A DNA stretch of 64,000 nucleotides from Edaphochlamys debaryana (Eukaryota > Chlorophyta > Chlorophyceae > Chlamydomonadales): the NCBI GenBank assembly GCA_016858145.1, contig JAEHOE010000107.1:372001-436000 (forward strand). Reading direction: 5' to 3'. Shown here piece after piece: positions 22,650 through 35,275 of the stretch (position 1 is the first letter of the stretch; each line of letters begins with the position of its first letter). The notes below the pieces were generated by a model. That model ran no database searches. It was not told the DNA's origin and saw only the letters and a program-made list of their open reading frames with translations. The position numbers and the translations under genes are program-made.

Positions 22650-23178
22650 AAGCGTTCACCAGTACTGGAGCGCGCTCGGGCCTTGTTCGCGCCTGGGGGC
22701 ATTGACCTTGATCCGTGCTCAAGTGCAGAGGCTAATGAGCGTGTGGGGGCACGGGCGTACCTTGACGCCGAGACGGACGGGCTGGACGAGGGGCTGGCGT
22801 GGAGTGGTAACGTGTTTGTCAACCCGCCTTTTGGTGTGCGTGGCGGGGCAAGTCTGCAGGGCTTGTTTTTCCAGCGGTGTGTCCAGGAATATCGCCAAAA
22901 AAGCATCACGCAGGCAGTGCTCCTATTAAAGCTGGTGCCGAGAGGTTTTGCAGTGGCCGGTCTGCTTTGTCTCCGAGAGGCTATCATTTGTTCGCCAGGT
23001 CAGCACGGATGGAGACCTGCGGTGGGGTGCGGGACTGCAGAACCCACACGGAAGTGTCATTGTATACATGGGACCTAATGTGTCCCGCTTTGTACAGCTG
23101 TTCGCAGAGTTCGGTTGCATTCCCGGGGCAAATGCGTGGGCTCATGCCGAGGGGGCAGAGGGACAAAATGTACAGTAG
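22650..23178 (+). pseudogene. Phage-type DNA N6-adenine methyltransferase (Dam family) remnant
   Basis: Frame one reads LERARALFAPGGIDLDPCSS, AYLDAETDGLDEGLAWSG, NVFVNPPFG and ITQAVLLLK; a second frame continues WPVCFVSERLSFVRQ, NPHGSVIVYMGPN and VQLFAEFGCIPG. These match the order of the phage Dam family, with NPPF as the DPPY-type catalytic motif. Two small frameshifts near 22930-22955 break the gene, and no start codon is in frame. In eukaryotes this domain is best known as part of DIRS-type retrotransposons, which occur in volvocine algae, so a DIRS origin is likely. No reverse transcriptase or tyrosine recombinase was seen beside it. Confidence 0.7.
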
Positions 23179-23564
23179 GGTTGCTGTAATGTACAGTAGG
23201 GTTACAGTAGGGCTAATGCATGCAAAAAGGGCCTGTCAGAGAGGCGTGGCCACCATGCACCCTGCTTTTCTTGTATTCTGTACCTCTGAGTGCCTCTGAG
23301 GAGGGGCTGAGTGGGGTCCATTTGCTGGTCTACATTTGCGGTTTCATGCATTTTGTGCGTGCTGGTGTTACAGGCAGGGTCTGCGGCAGGTGCTGGTGCT
23401 GGTGTCGGCTCTGGAGAGGGGGGAAGGGGGGGCTGGTGGCAGGATGTGACCCGCAAGGGCCACGCAACCGTTGTAGAAACGCAAAGAGAAACGTTTCCCG
23501 TTGCCATCCAACTGCTCGTGGGAGACATCCTTATGACACGGCAGAGCAATCCCTACTAGAGTGC

Positions 23565-23725
23565 GGCCTAATCCCAACGACGCCCAGCCTAATCCCAAGG
23601 GCTGGGCAGCCTAATCCAACCACGGCGCCGCCTCATCCAAGTTGCTCCCCGAGTCTGCCAGGTTGGCGTGCAGCCTCAACCCTACTTCTTCGCCACCTTA
23701 ACCACTTGCTTCGCGCCCTAATCCG
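23565..23725 (+). repeat. Degenerate CCTAATCC-bearing repeats
   Basis: GCCTAATCC or close variants occur at least four times, echoing the GCCTAATCC ends of the 22-bp repeats at 22.32-22.44 kb. The methyltransferase remnant lies between the two clusters. Confidence 0.55.
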
Positions 23726-24276
23726 CTCCCATCGCGTTTCCCTCAACCCGAACCGGGGTGACATCCCTCCAGCGGGGCGGTGATGGCACGGGGGCACGGG
23801 AGGGCGTGACACGTACTCGCTGCGTACTAACGCGCACTCGCTTGCCTGGCACTCCTGTTCTTAACCCACAGACTGCATCAGGTGGCATTGAGCATCAGAG
23901 CTTCTTTGCATATGCTTGAAACAGGTACGTTCGATGCTAGTTGTGTGAAAGACTCGGCATTGCGCGTGGACGCTAGTACGCTACGGCGGCAGCTCCCGCG
24001 CGACCGGCAAGGTCAATATCATTCAGACTCCCAAGCGCCACAACCAAAGCCAGCGTCCATACCAGCCGGAGGGTTAGGGCCCCGAACTCGCAGCCGCGCT
24101 CACCCAGCATTCAACTGCACTCTGTCGCGTCGCGGCGCTAGGAGGCCCTTCGGGAGCTGCTATGACGTGACGGCAGCTCAGCTGCTATGAACCTAAGATA
24201 GCCAGCACAAGGGGGCGTGAGTGCGTGCGCCCTCATGGCACCGACGCCTTCGTTAGCGCGCGGACAGTCGCGGACC
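23726..24276. other. Promoter-side region of the first sulfotransferase-like gene
   Basis: No coding exon recognised. An upstream in-frame ATG at 24235 is an alternative start for the following gene. Confidence 0.35.
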
Positions 24277-27200
24277 ATGTGGAGATGGAGCATCAACAAG
24301 CAATGCTGCATCACGGCGGGCGCGCTACTGCTGCTGGCGGTGGCCGCAGTGGTGCATGGGGGGACGCGGCGAAGAGCTTTCAGCCCGCGGCAGGAGCTCT
24401 CGTGGATTGGCCCAGCCGACCGATGCGTGTTCGTTTTGGTCAGTGCGCGAAAAGGAGGGGTTGGGCAACCCTACCTGCCACCCCCGCGTTGCCGTCGGCT
24501 TGAACCCAACCCGTGCCTTCCTGCCCGGATGAAACCCCCAGGCGACGGCCCGGTCTGGGAGCACGGCTCTTATGGATGCCCTCAACCAGGTCGGGACAGG
24601 GTCGGGCGCGGGGGCCCTTTCCCGCCGCGACGGGGGGCTGCTGGGACACAGACACTGCACGAGGCTTGGGAGTGCCGAGGACTTGATCAAGGTCACAGCA
24701 GAGGGCTATACGGCAGCCTCCCGCTACACTTACGACCAGCTTGACCATCCCGCATGCTCCTACAACAGATTCCTAGCCATCTGGTCCGCGGCGAGAACTA
24801 TGGGGCGTTGCACAATATGCTGCAAGCGGCCGGGTGGGTCAGGGTTGGCCCGGGGCACCTTGGGGGCTGGGGTGTGGGGACTGGGGACTGGGGACGGGAG
24901 GGCCTGGCGGCGGGGGACTGGGGGCTAGGGACTTGTGCCGTACTAGCGTAAGCGCCAGTAGACAACCTTTAGGCCCCCCACGGCCCCCAGCCGGGCAGCC
25001 GGGAGCCAGAGCGGAGCCCCAGCCTTACAACCACTAGAACGCCTACGCCCGCTGCCGCCTAAGCCCTGGCGACACGCGCCTCACTCCCCGCCACGACGCC
25101 AGAACAGCGAACGGGGGCACCTGGCGCGTCGTTTTGCTCGGTCGATTGGCTTAGGGGCGTTTGGCCGCTTTTGCTGCGCGCGCTGTGGGCAGAGCCGGTC
25201 ACGTTCCGCCCCCGGTCAGCGTCATCGGCTCCAGCCACCGGTGGCTGGGGCGGGCGGGAGCACAGCGGGGGCACCCCTGACGGGCCTCTCGTCGTGCATG
25301 CATCGAGAACATACAGCTGTCCACGCCGCACGCGTTGGACGGCCTGCTCGCCTTCAGCCCGGCGTTTAGAGCACCCGCCCGGAAGCAGGCGCCGCACGCT
25401 CCGATGAAGCGGCCGTTGTGTAGCACGGCGTAGTGCTGCACGCTGTCGGCCCATCCAGCAACTGAGGCTATGCGGCACGGGCAGAACGATCTACTCGCCA
25501 GGCCGCTCGAGCTCGTATCTCGCGTGGGCTTGTGTGACCAGGGTTTCTCCGGGTTTCTTCCCCGCAGGCTCCTGAACCAGTCCGTGAATGCACGCAACCA
25601 GGCCATGTTCAAGTGGCAGCACGCAGAGGACTTTCGGACGGTTAAGGCCAAGTACCATCAGGGTAAGCGGATTGGGCTGTGGTGCAGTGTTGATGTTGTG
25701 GGATGCGCGCAGCAGATGTCCCGCAGAGCGCGGATAGGTGACGTGGCGGAAGTGCCTCTACAGCATTCGCGTGTGTCCATCACCGACCCTTACTAATCAT
25801 ATCGTTATCTCCCCCCGCCCCCATGCAGCCGCCGTACGGCACAAGCTGCCTTTCTTCAGCGACATAACGGAGGGGCGCGTGCTTGCGGCAACTCGCGCTT
25901 GGTGAGATAGACTGCAACGGAACGTTGCTCGGCGAAGCGGCGGACCTTGGGCGGGTGCCAGGTTTCGCTCGCTATGCCGCGCTCTAGTGGCCCTGAAGAG
26001 AGCAGCTCTGTCCCGCTTGCCGCGCTGCAGGTACAACGTGCTGTATGGGCACTTCGGGAAGGACGTGGTTTCCGGGTTCAAGGAGGTCCGGTAAGCGTAC
26101 CGGCGCGGGGACCAGGGCCTTCGCTGGGACGGGGGGGCCGCTGCTAGAAGCGGCGGTTGGTGCCACGTCCGGTGACTCATGCCGGGTATCACGCTGCAGT
26201 GGAAAGCTCGGACGTGCACGGGTCTTGCACTGCACGCCGCGGCTCAACCTGCTGCTGCTGTGCCCCGTGCTGCCTACGCAGGTTCTGCTGCGGAACTGTG
26301 GGCGGGTCCTTTCCGGTGGAGTCGTGCGAGGAGCAGTTTGGGGAGCTCGTCGGCTTTCTCGGCCGCCTCTGTGTGCGACCCAAGGTGAGCCGGGAGGTGC
26401 AGGCAGAAAGACTCAGCGGTGAGGAGGCGGGAGCGGGTCCGCACGAGTGGAGTAAGGACGGAAGGGTGGGACCTGTTTGGGGGAAGCCCAACTTCGGCGC
26501 GATAGTGGCAGGCGAGAGGCGGTGAGCTGGGGTATATGGGGGTGTCAGGAGGGTGCCTACGCATGGGCTGGAATGAGGGTGCGGAACGGCCAAGGCTGGG
26601 GCATGGAGCGAGGGCGTAGAGCGCGGGTCTCAGGTTGGAGCGGAGAGGACCAAGGGGTGGGGGCGGGCGTGGAGGGAGTAGTAGTGGGGGTGCCTAGAGT
26701 AAATCCGAGCGAGACAGCGGGAGTGGGTCAGTGGATGAAGGATCGGGGCTCAGGCGTGGCAGGATTGGGATGGATGAGACGAAAGGTTGGGAACACCTTT
26801 TTGTTTGCTCTCCCGGCTGTGTTTGCTGGCCGAGCTCTTCTCCTCCGCTTCCCGCAGTTCATCTTCTGTACCCGGAGGTCCACATCGTTCGAGGACAACC
26901 GGAAGCTGTACGCGGTGGGTGTCATGCGTGCAGGCGGCCTGTGATGCAACCGTGACCGCCATCAAACCCCTTGTCCTCACTCACAGATGCGCGAGGAAAG
27001 CAACCGCCCGCCAGAGGACGTCTTCATGCGGGGCGTTAACCTCACAATCGCACTGTACGACGATTACTCAGCACGGAATCCGACGCGCGCCTTCCGTCTG
27101 TACACCGAAGACATGTTCGACCCAACTGTAAGCCGTCGGGGATGCGCAAACTATCAGGGCAGGCCGCGTTGGAAGCGACCTGCGAGTTCCATGTCTGTGC

Positions 27201-27402
27201 CCCACACCCCTTGCCAAGTACGCCTCTGAGCCCTCACGCTGTTCCCATGAGACCAACTTCTCCCTTGAGACCAACTTCTTCACGCGGCCCTTCACCGCCC
27301 CAGGTGAACGCCACGCTGGCGCAAAACATGCTCCGCTTCCTCGGGGAGCGCCCCACCAAGATCAGCTTCGCGCGCATGCCCGGCTGGTCATCGGGCCGGT
27401 AG
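24277..27402 (+). CDS. P-loop sulfotransferase-like protein, secretory pathway (paralogue 1)
   Basis: Ten exons: 24277-24438, 24542-24589, 24769-24833, 25568-25662, 25829-25901, 26031-26090, 26282-26384, 26858-26914, 26987-27127, 27304-27402; 300 residues. It would transfer sulfate from PAPS to a carbohydrate or protein in the Golgi. An N-terminal hydrophobic segment (CITAGALLLLAVAAVVHG) precedes the phosphosulfate P-loop CVFVLATARSGSTALMDALN, created by the exon 1-2 junction. Then IRGEN-like VRGENYGALHNML, VVSGFKEVRF, the 3'-phosphate-binding type segment KFIFCTRRST, and an ending FLGERPTKISFARMP. The paralogue at 45354-47594 shares the same order and the 65-base third exon (its second). The first donor (TTG|GTCAGT) is atypical. 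Substrate unknown. Confidence 0.72.
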
Positions 27403-29124
27403 CGCCCGCCACCTGCGTTACTCCCGCAGTGTGTTACCGAGGATTGCCAACCTGTCGCCAAACTGGCTCACTTGAGGGGACCGCGGACGGACCGACACGG
27501 ACGGCGGCTCCCCTCCTCGACGGCTATTGGCCCATGTCACCATGTGCCATGCGCTCGCCGCTGTCCGTGTGCCGTGCGCCCTCACTGAAGGGCGTGACCG
27601 ATACGGCTCGGGCGGAGGCCGGGGCGGCAGCCGCGGCATGGGGGGGCCTCCTGGCCCGTGCGGCTGTCGGAAAAGCGCCTCGGCGACTCCACGGGAGGCC
27701 TGGCAGGCCCCGGCGCAGGTGCGGCCGGCAGGTAGCCGGGGCTTGCGCCCAGGGCTTGCGCCCAGGGCCCGGGGGCCAGTCGCCGCTCAGTGCCAGCCGG
27801 TCTCTGGAGCGCACGGAGTTGCACAGCTTAGTGGAAGCGACAGGCCGGGACCTTGCGGCCGTGCTGGGTTCTTAAAACTGCGGCCTCGGCGAGGCCCCGG
27901 CTAAGGCCACCGAGGCAGGGCTGAGCGACGGCGGTGTGGGCAGGGGGCAGCGGGCTAGCCCTCCCATGCTGCCGCGTGTGAAGGGATGCTGTTCAAACCG
28001 ACCCCAACCATCTCCGGGCATGGACACGGCTGCAGCTGCCGGGCATTTGTTGCATCCTGCTGGCTAGCCTCTGCCAGCGAGCAGGCCCCGCCTTGTGGTC
28101 TGCGGTCTTACTGATGGGTTTTGGCCCTTCACTTGAGGGGCTCGCGGACTAACACGGACGGAACTTGCGCGGGGGCTCGGGGCATGGGGCGGAGGCAGGG
28201 GGGCGCGGGGCCCGTGGCTGATGCGTGCACTGAATGCAGAAGCCGGCGCTGCGACAGCCTTGTACAACGCGGGCCGGCCTGAAGTCTCAAGTCGGTGAAT
28301 GGGTCCCTGCCCTGGCTGCTCATTGTTGCTCCGAGGGGGTGAAGGGGAAACGGGAGACGAGGTAACGCGAAAAGCAGGGCCAGCAAAGTGCAACAACATC
28401 TCTGGCGGGGGGTGGCGGGGTCGCAACCAACAATGACGAAGCGGGGGGCGGGGGGTATTACGCTCTTAGAAGCCGTGCAGCGTAGTCAGAACGATGACGG
28501 GGGCTGCTGCTGAGCACGTCGACGTAGCCACTGCGCGAGGAGGAAGGCTGGGTGCCAGCAATGCGCAACGCCGAGGCAGGGGCTAACCCAGGGACAACCG
28601 CGCGCGTGAACCTAGCTCCTGGTGTCGAGGCCCCCGGTGATGTGCGCGGTTATTATAGACAACCGGGCATAGTGCCGCGGAGTCAAGGCATCGCATTTCG
28701 TAGGCCGATGCAAAAAGCCTGTGCGGGGGGTGGGGGTTCTGTGCTCGCAGGGGCCGTGCAGCGTAGTCCGGACGACGACGAAGGGGGATGCAGCTGAACG
28801 CAACTAGGCTGTGTGCAACGCGACAGAAAGAGGGAGAGGCAGAGCGACAGGCACGGGGGCGGGGGGTGGGTGGGTAAGGGGCCGAGCCACCGAGGGCGGG
28901 AAACATCGTTCGTGCCGTGCCGTGCCGGCTTGTTTTGTGAATCGTTGACCCGGCAACGCACGCTTCGCTGCGTATACGCTCTGCGCTCCAGCAAGCAAAC
29001 AACGGTCTTCGCAGCTCTGCACCGGTTGTGACGAATCGCCAAACAGTCGTTTACAAACTCGAGCATCTTCAAGATGACTTACAGTGTTTGTAGTTAGCCT
29101 AATACATGTCGCCACAGGCGGGGT
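27403..29124. repeat. Repeat-rich intergenic region
   Basis: Contains a direct doublet of GGCTTGCGCCCAG near 27740-27768, a short repeated motif starting CTTGAGGGG at about 27472 and 28133, a dispersed repeat at 28338-28394, and a diverged partner of 20255-20330 at 28665-28725. No gene seen. Confidence 0.45.
28338..28394 (+). repeat. Dispersed 65-bp repeat, copy 1 (shortened)
   Basis: Matches copies at 33834-33907 (opposite strand) and 39589-39652 through the core CGCGAAAAGCAG; slightly diverged. Confidence 0.75.
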
Positions 29125-32100
29125 ATGAGACTGCAGCGCCCTCATCGCGTTCGTGTCGCTCAAAGCAAATTGGCTGCCCTGGCGCCAAAGTCGCTGAGAA
29201 ATGTAACTTTAAATCTCATTGTTCTGGGCGCACTCGCTGGAGCAAGCGCAGCTGTGCCCGCTCATCATCCTGTCGATGACCCGGTTAGGGACTTTGTTCT
29301 GGTGCAGGTAGGCCTGCTGTAAGCGGCGATGAGGCATGTCGTTCCACATGAAGAAGTTGCCGGCATCGGGTCTGACACTGCTACTGCGGACACCCGACCC
29401 CACGACCCTCCCCCCTCCCCCCGCCTCTTGCCCCCGCAAGGCGGCTTGCAAGCATCGGCAGCCTTACCTGCATGCCTCTCGGATATGGAGATCCAAGGTG
29501 CAGTGGGTGCAGAGAGATCCGCCTTCATGCGACGTGTTCGACCTTGCCGTTGCAAAACATTGCCGCCCTCCCTTACTAGCATGCCTCCCGTCGTGCCTGC
29601 GCCTCAGGTTCCCATGCGCTGCTTCTTCGCGCTGAACAACACAGACCAAGTGGCTGCGCTAAGGGCCGACCCGCAGAGCCAGGCCCTGAATGAATTTTAC
29701 GACTTCATCGAGGTGCGCTACGTTTGCGTGCTTGAGCACCGCCGGCAGCGCACACCGCGGGCCTCGGCTCATACCACACTGTCCGCCTGCCCCGCCGTTC
29801 CGCAGGATGACGTGGAACGGCGCGTCTCGGCCAGTCAACCAGGTGAGTGGGTCAGCCAAGTGCGTGAGCTGTTCGCGGCCTGGTGCATTTGTTGGCAGGG
29901 CTGACACGAGCGAGGAGATTTTACGCAGCTAGGGTCAAGTGTCCGGAGCAGCGTGGTGTGGGCGGGGGGCTTGGTATAGGCGAGGGCGTGCGTGGGAGCA
30001 AGGGTCCGATGGGATCTGCGCCTGCCGCTGGTACCCACTTGCGTCCCAGCTCTCTCCGGCGTCCCTTCCTGTGGGCCCTCCACTTAATGACCCGTCTGCC
30101 GCATGCCCTTGTGGTCCAGGCGCTCTGAGGCACGCGCTGGCGCCCATTATGGCGCACCGACACTTCGGGGAAACCTACAAGTGGATGCTGTACGGTGAGC
30201 GGGGCACGCGTCGTACGGTGTCGTTCTTCCCCATGCCACCTACCGCGCCTCCCTCGCTTCGCTGCCCCCCCACCAACTCGTGCTTGCCCCAAACTCCGTC
30301 AGGTGACGATGACACTCAGTTCTTCCTGGCAGGTAGCGGGGCATATCACTACCGTAGGGTGATGAGGGACAGGACACTGGTGGCAGTGCGAATGACTGCC
30401 GTAGGGTGTTGGGCTGGAGGAAGGTTGTGCTTCAGCCCGTCGTTGCGCTGTGCTGATAGTCAAGGTCCGCTCCTGTCACTCCTACCGTCGCCCAACCCCG
30501 GCATGACGAGGGCTCTAACCCGACCAACTGTCCCCCCAGGTGCCATGAAGGTTTTGTCACATCTGGACCCAAACCAGCCCCTCATGATCTCAGACCACCT
30601 GTGGTGAGTGCGTGGGTTAGCAGCGTAGCACGGGTCTGACTGCTGGGTCTTGATTCGGGGTGGGAAGGAGGCTCAAGATGCGCAGTTCAGTAGAAGCCAC
30701 AAGCCAGGCAACAGCTGGTGCCAATAGAAGGCGTGTGACTGTAGCTGCTGGTCCTGCCTGACACGCCCTACGCTACACGCCCATGCGCCCTGCTGTTGGC
30801 CAGGTATGAGGGGCAACACCCCAACCAGCATGCAGCCCGCTGTCTTCCGTGTGGGTTCGACACGTCACTCATCCGCACCGAGGTGGGTTCTCTCGGCTGT
30901 GTTGGCTACCAGCTAGTTGAACGACCGCCGCCCACGTTCTCCTCACGTTTGCCCCATCCTACCATCTCCCTCTCCACAGCACTCCCAGGATGGCACCAAG
31001 CCGCTGTTCGTCCCCCGACCCGCGTGCCCGTTCTGCACGTACGACTTCTCGTGCGGCGCGTACGACGCAACCCACCATTGCAATGCCAGCCACGACGCTG
31101 TGTTTCGGGACTATTACAGCCCGCGCCTGCTGGGCCGGCGCAGCAACAGCACGGGTCGGCTCGAGGACACCAAGCTTCTGAGCGCCCAGTTCTCGAACTG
31201 GTACCGGTACCGCTGGGGCAGGGGCGGCAGGGGGCGCCCAATGAAGGAGGAGACGCCAAAGCCGCTGGATGCGCAACAGCAGACTCTCCTCGGGCAGGCA
31301 TGGCGGGGCGACAGCGCGCCCTTCCCTTTCTGTGTACGGCATGATGATCGGTAGGTGAGCGGCACATAGCTGCTCGGCACTCTTTCAACATTCTGCCCTT
31401 CAACTAGAGGGCAACATAGTTTGTGACGCGCAGCACAGCCCGCCGCGTCTGCCAGGGCCCACCATTGACGTCACCGCACTAACCCCTGCTGCGTTGCACG
31501 ACTTGCAGGGTGCACAAGGACGTGCCCATGCCGAACTGCAACACCGGAGTCAGCTCCGTCTTCCACGGTGCGTCAGACACGGTGCTGAATGACCAGCATC
31601 CACCGGAGCACAGCGCACAGCAGGCTCGCCAGTCTCCCGCACGTTGAACCCTCGTGACGTTGCTCCTCTGCCCCTTCCGGCGCAGGCGGTTCGGGCCTGG
31701 TGCTCTCCGTGGGCATGATGCGGGCCCTGGACCTGGACACAGCAGAGGCCTACATCCGAACGGGCTTCGACACGGGAGGGGACGCGCTTTTTGCCAGGTA
31801 CGTCTGCGGGTACGCTGCTTAGCAGTCCATTTGATGGCTTGGGCAGTTTCCCGGGGCCCTGCTGGGGGCAGGGTAGGGCGGTTGCGTCCGCGGGCGCACC
31901 TCCCCCCCCCATGCGCCTCCGCCGCGCACTACGTTGTCCCTTGCCGAACCCCGAACTCCACTAGTTCCACCGTGTAGTGCTTAGCCCTCGTCCATCCCCT
32001 CCTTCCTCCCTGGCAGGGCCATCAAGGCGCAGGGGTTTGCGCACACTGACCCAGGGCTCCGCTATAAACTGGGCGTTTCGCCGCCGGACCGCTACAACTT

Positions 32101-32629
32101 GTTCGTTGAGAGCATGTGGCTGTCCATCCTGGATGACCTCGAGAACTTCGTGCAGTGCAAGCGCCAGCACAAGCCTGAGATGACGGCGGAGGAACGGATC
32201 TGGATCCTGGAGTACACCATAGCTCTGCACGTGCACGCGGCGCTTCAACAGGTGGGCCGGGACCGGCACTCCGGCCGGCGCTGCTCGAGGGGGCGACCAG
32301 GGCACGGGGCTTTTGGGTTCCGTTATCATCATGTTGGGACCACAAGCCCAGTACGGCAGCAGGGTCGAGCCCCTCGGTCGAGCCCGTTGGGCGCTGACGC
32401 TCGTGCGCTCACACGCCTCGTGGCCCGTCCTGCGCAGGTGGAAGCGGTGGTCGCCATGTGGCAGCGGCGGGCGGAAGTGCACATGATTTTGCACGAGCAG
32501 CTGCTGCGGGCCAAGCGGCAGAGGGGCGGCGCGGCGGGCGCACAGGCGCTCTACGAGGCCATGCGCCTCGCCATGTGCCCGGAGCCGCCCATGCCACTGG
32601 CAGAGGCTTCGCTGGCAGCCGGCTCCTGA
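29125..32629 (+). CDS. Fringe-like (GT31-like) glycosyltransferase, paralogue 1
   Basis: Twelve exons: 29125-29307, 29608-29712, 29806-29842, 30120-30194, 30303-30332, 30540-30603, 30804-30882, 30980-31350, 31509-31567, 31686-31797, 32017-32251, 32438-32629; 513 residues. A type II anchor or signal (LNLIVLGALAGASAAV) precedes DDPVRDFVLVQ and CFFALNNTDQ. The donor-sugar/metal site is the GDDDTQFF motif, alone on a 30-base exon, after HFGETYKWMLY. Then LSHLDPNQPLMISDHLW, a Cys-rich insert (CPFCTYDFSCGAYD), HGGSGLVLSVGMMRAL (like the GGAG motif of Fringe) and TGGDALFARAI. I infer a Golgi glycosyltransferase; DDD, GGSG and the downstream acidic residues support the fold, but donor and acceptor are unknown. 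Exons 2-11 have exactly the lengths of the neighbour at 35276-38848. Confidence 0.75.
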
Positions 32630-35275
32630 CGAGGGCGCTTCGTAATGTTAGATACACGCGTGGAGAGGGGCGCGGTGTTGCAGCATGTGGTAGCACAGCT
32701 GCTGCGGGCGGCTGAAGGCGCGCGGCGGGGTGCATGCATGGACCTGCCGGAGGATGGGTCTCAGGGCCGCCTATGAGCGGGGCACGCCATCCCAGGTTGC
32801 CCCTCTCTCAGTGCCAATGGCTGTGGTCGAGGGACGTGTGGAAGATGGGTGACAGACCTGGTTCCCTAAACAGATGAGGGAGAGGAGGTGGTAAGCCTTG
32901 CGTTAACTTATTCATCCCAGGAGGCAGGTTGCGTGCAGGACTCACGCAGGACTTCGAGCGAAGGGGTGAGGCTGCTGACTCTAAGAACTCGCACTTGCCC
33001 CGTGTTCAAATAATGTGAAGTAAACAGGATGTATCCATGAGATTCCGTGCTTTCCTATGGAGAATGGTTGCAAGTCCTTCGCCCTAGGTTAGCCTAGGCA
33101 CGCCTGAGCAGCGAGTGCTGCCTGAAGGGCTCGCGGGCATGACCAGGGGAGCAGGGGCACGTGAGGGGCAGCCCTTGGTCGAAACCTGCAATGCAAGTTC
33201 TCATTGTGGAAGAGTGATGAACTGCCCTTGTGGTGCGTGGTGCACGCTCCGCAGTCTCGTGCGGTCTCGTGTCTGGCTTGTGTTTCGGCCCCGAAGCCAT
33301 CCTCGAGCCCCTCAACCCCCCCCCCCCCCCGGAGCTTCACGTCGATGACCGCACGAAGCAGTATCACCCAGTGTCTCAGCACGAAGCGCGGCGGGGGTCA
33401 CAACGCGAGGTTACGCCCCGGGGCGAAGGATACTTCCGGGCCTCTGCCGGCTGTTTACACGCCTCTCTGACCCCCGCACAGCCGCGCACCCCCGCGTTCT
33501 CTGACCCCCTGCCTAACCTGCTGCCCGACACCCCGCCTCCCGCATCTCCCTCACGGCACCCCAGTCCCGCCTGTGCAGTGGCGGGATCTTGTTTGGCCGC
33601 CGCGGGGAGCTCACTCGGGGTTTGGTTTGCTGCCCCGTGGAGCTGCCACCTGTACGGCCTCTACCGTATCCGGCCAAGTCGTCTTCCCAAACCCCCGCAA
33701 CACCACGCTACTCAGCCCGCCGGCGGTGCTACCTTTGTGTGTGATTCCTCTACACTCCTCTACACTCCCTACTTTCCCGCATGTTCTTCTCTACTGGTCT
33801 TCTGCGTGGGGCCTTCATCCATCCCCACGCTAGGTGCAATCGTTGCACTTTGCTGGCCTGCTTTTCGCGTTCCTCGTCTCCCGTGTCTCCTTTCTCCCCA
33901 CGCTAGGTGAGCTATGCGTAAATAGTTTCTCTGGGGGGCTACGACCGTCCTGGGCGGGTCTTGTCTGTTGTGGGCCTTCGTGTACGCATACCGCCGGCGG
34001 GCCGGCCAGCTATTGCCCAAACAACGAACGAACCTCTGGCGCTCCGAGGCTCGGACCGTTCGCTCTGGGCTTGCGGAGCTTCGCCAGTGGCGCTCATCCC
34101 CGTATGTCGGTTGGGCGGGCACTACGCGGAGCTAATTACACTTTCGGAGTCTCGCCGGGCTTTCCGCTTGCTTACAGTTTCCTCGTTGCCTAACACCACG
34201 ATGTCGGCAGGGGCTCGCGTGAGTCGCGTCCGCCGACCCCGCGCGCTTTCCGGCCGCTGTTCCCACATCCCCTCTCCTGCGCTACCTCGCCCGCAGAGTA
34301 GACCACATGGTTCTTGTGCCCATGCATTTGGCCCCGATCCTGGGGGATACACTGCCACCGCAGGCAAGCAGCCAGGCGCGCGCGCGGCGGCAGGGGGACG
34401 TCGGGGGACGCGGGGGACGGGGGATGCGGATTTCGTGCATCGGAGCATACAGCGCGACCAGCACAGGGCGGAGCAATGCGTTCTGAATTCCTGGCACCAG
34501 CCGTGTGCGCGACGCGACGCTCGCCGACCTGCTGTGCCCTCGCGAATGCTTCGGCACGATGGAAGCCCAACACCGACTTCCGCCATCCCTCTTACACACA
34601 GGCTAACTTGCAAGGCCATGTAGAGTAGCCTAGGTGGCATGCCTTCGGCTCGCGCAGGCACCTCGCGCGTTGTGTGCTTCATGATGTAGTGCCGCTGCAC
34701 TGATCTGACATCTGCCTGATTACTGTTTTCGGATTAAGTAGAGCCCTCGGATTAAGTATAGCCCTCGGCACAACACATGACTTGCCCCCTGCCCCCACCC
34801 CCGACCCCCGCTTCCTGGTGTACACTACCGGACTTGCCCTATAGCTTGAATTGCAAGCAGAGCCCGTGCCTTGCCTTGGGGGCGATCGGTCGGGGGTTGT
34901 GCAGGCTAACCCTAGTCGGATTCGAGTTCCGGACGCACGTACTCGACAACCGCGTCGAACCGACCCAGCGGTCAATGATGCAACTTTTGGTTCACTTTCA
35001 GGGACATGAACTCCCAGACAGTAGTTGCCCGCCGACGTACGGGCGGCGGACGGGCACGCCCGGGAAAAAAGGAAAAAAAGCATTTTCCGGGTGGCTCTGG
35101 CACAGATACCGCGAGTGAGAGTCCACAACTGCCTCTTTATATTATTGCGGCCCCCGATGGACTATGTGTGCCATATCGATGTGAAAGTAGTAGCAGCAGC
35201 CGCCTGGCTCAAGCTGAATCTACTGAGATAACAAACAACGCGCCTTATTAAGCGCTGGATACGCGTCACATAACG
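32630..35275. other. Intergenic region between the two Fringe-like genes
   Basis: Holds a 15-base C run (33316-33330) and dispersed repeat copy 2. Several overlapping long frames at 33.2-34.6 kb have no recognisable domain and no exon-like structure. No ancestral remnant of a third gene copy was seen. Confidence 0.4.
33834..33907 (-). repeat. Dispersed 65-bp repeat, copy 2
   Basis: On the minus strand it differs from 39589-39652 at only about three positions. Confidence 0.8.

Noticed and set aside
33230..33910. 226-codon plus frame between the Fringe-like genes
   Set aside because: Ends inside a dispersed repeat, contains a C homopolymer, and shows no known motif.
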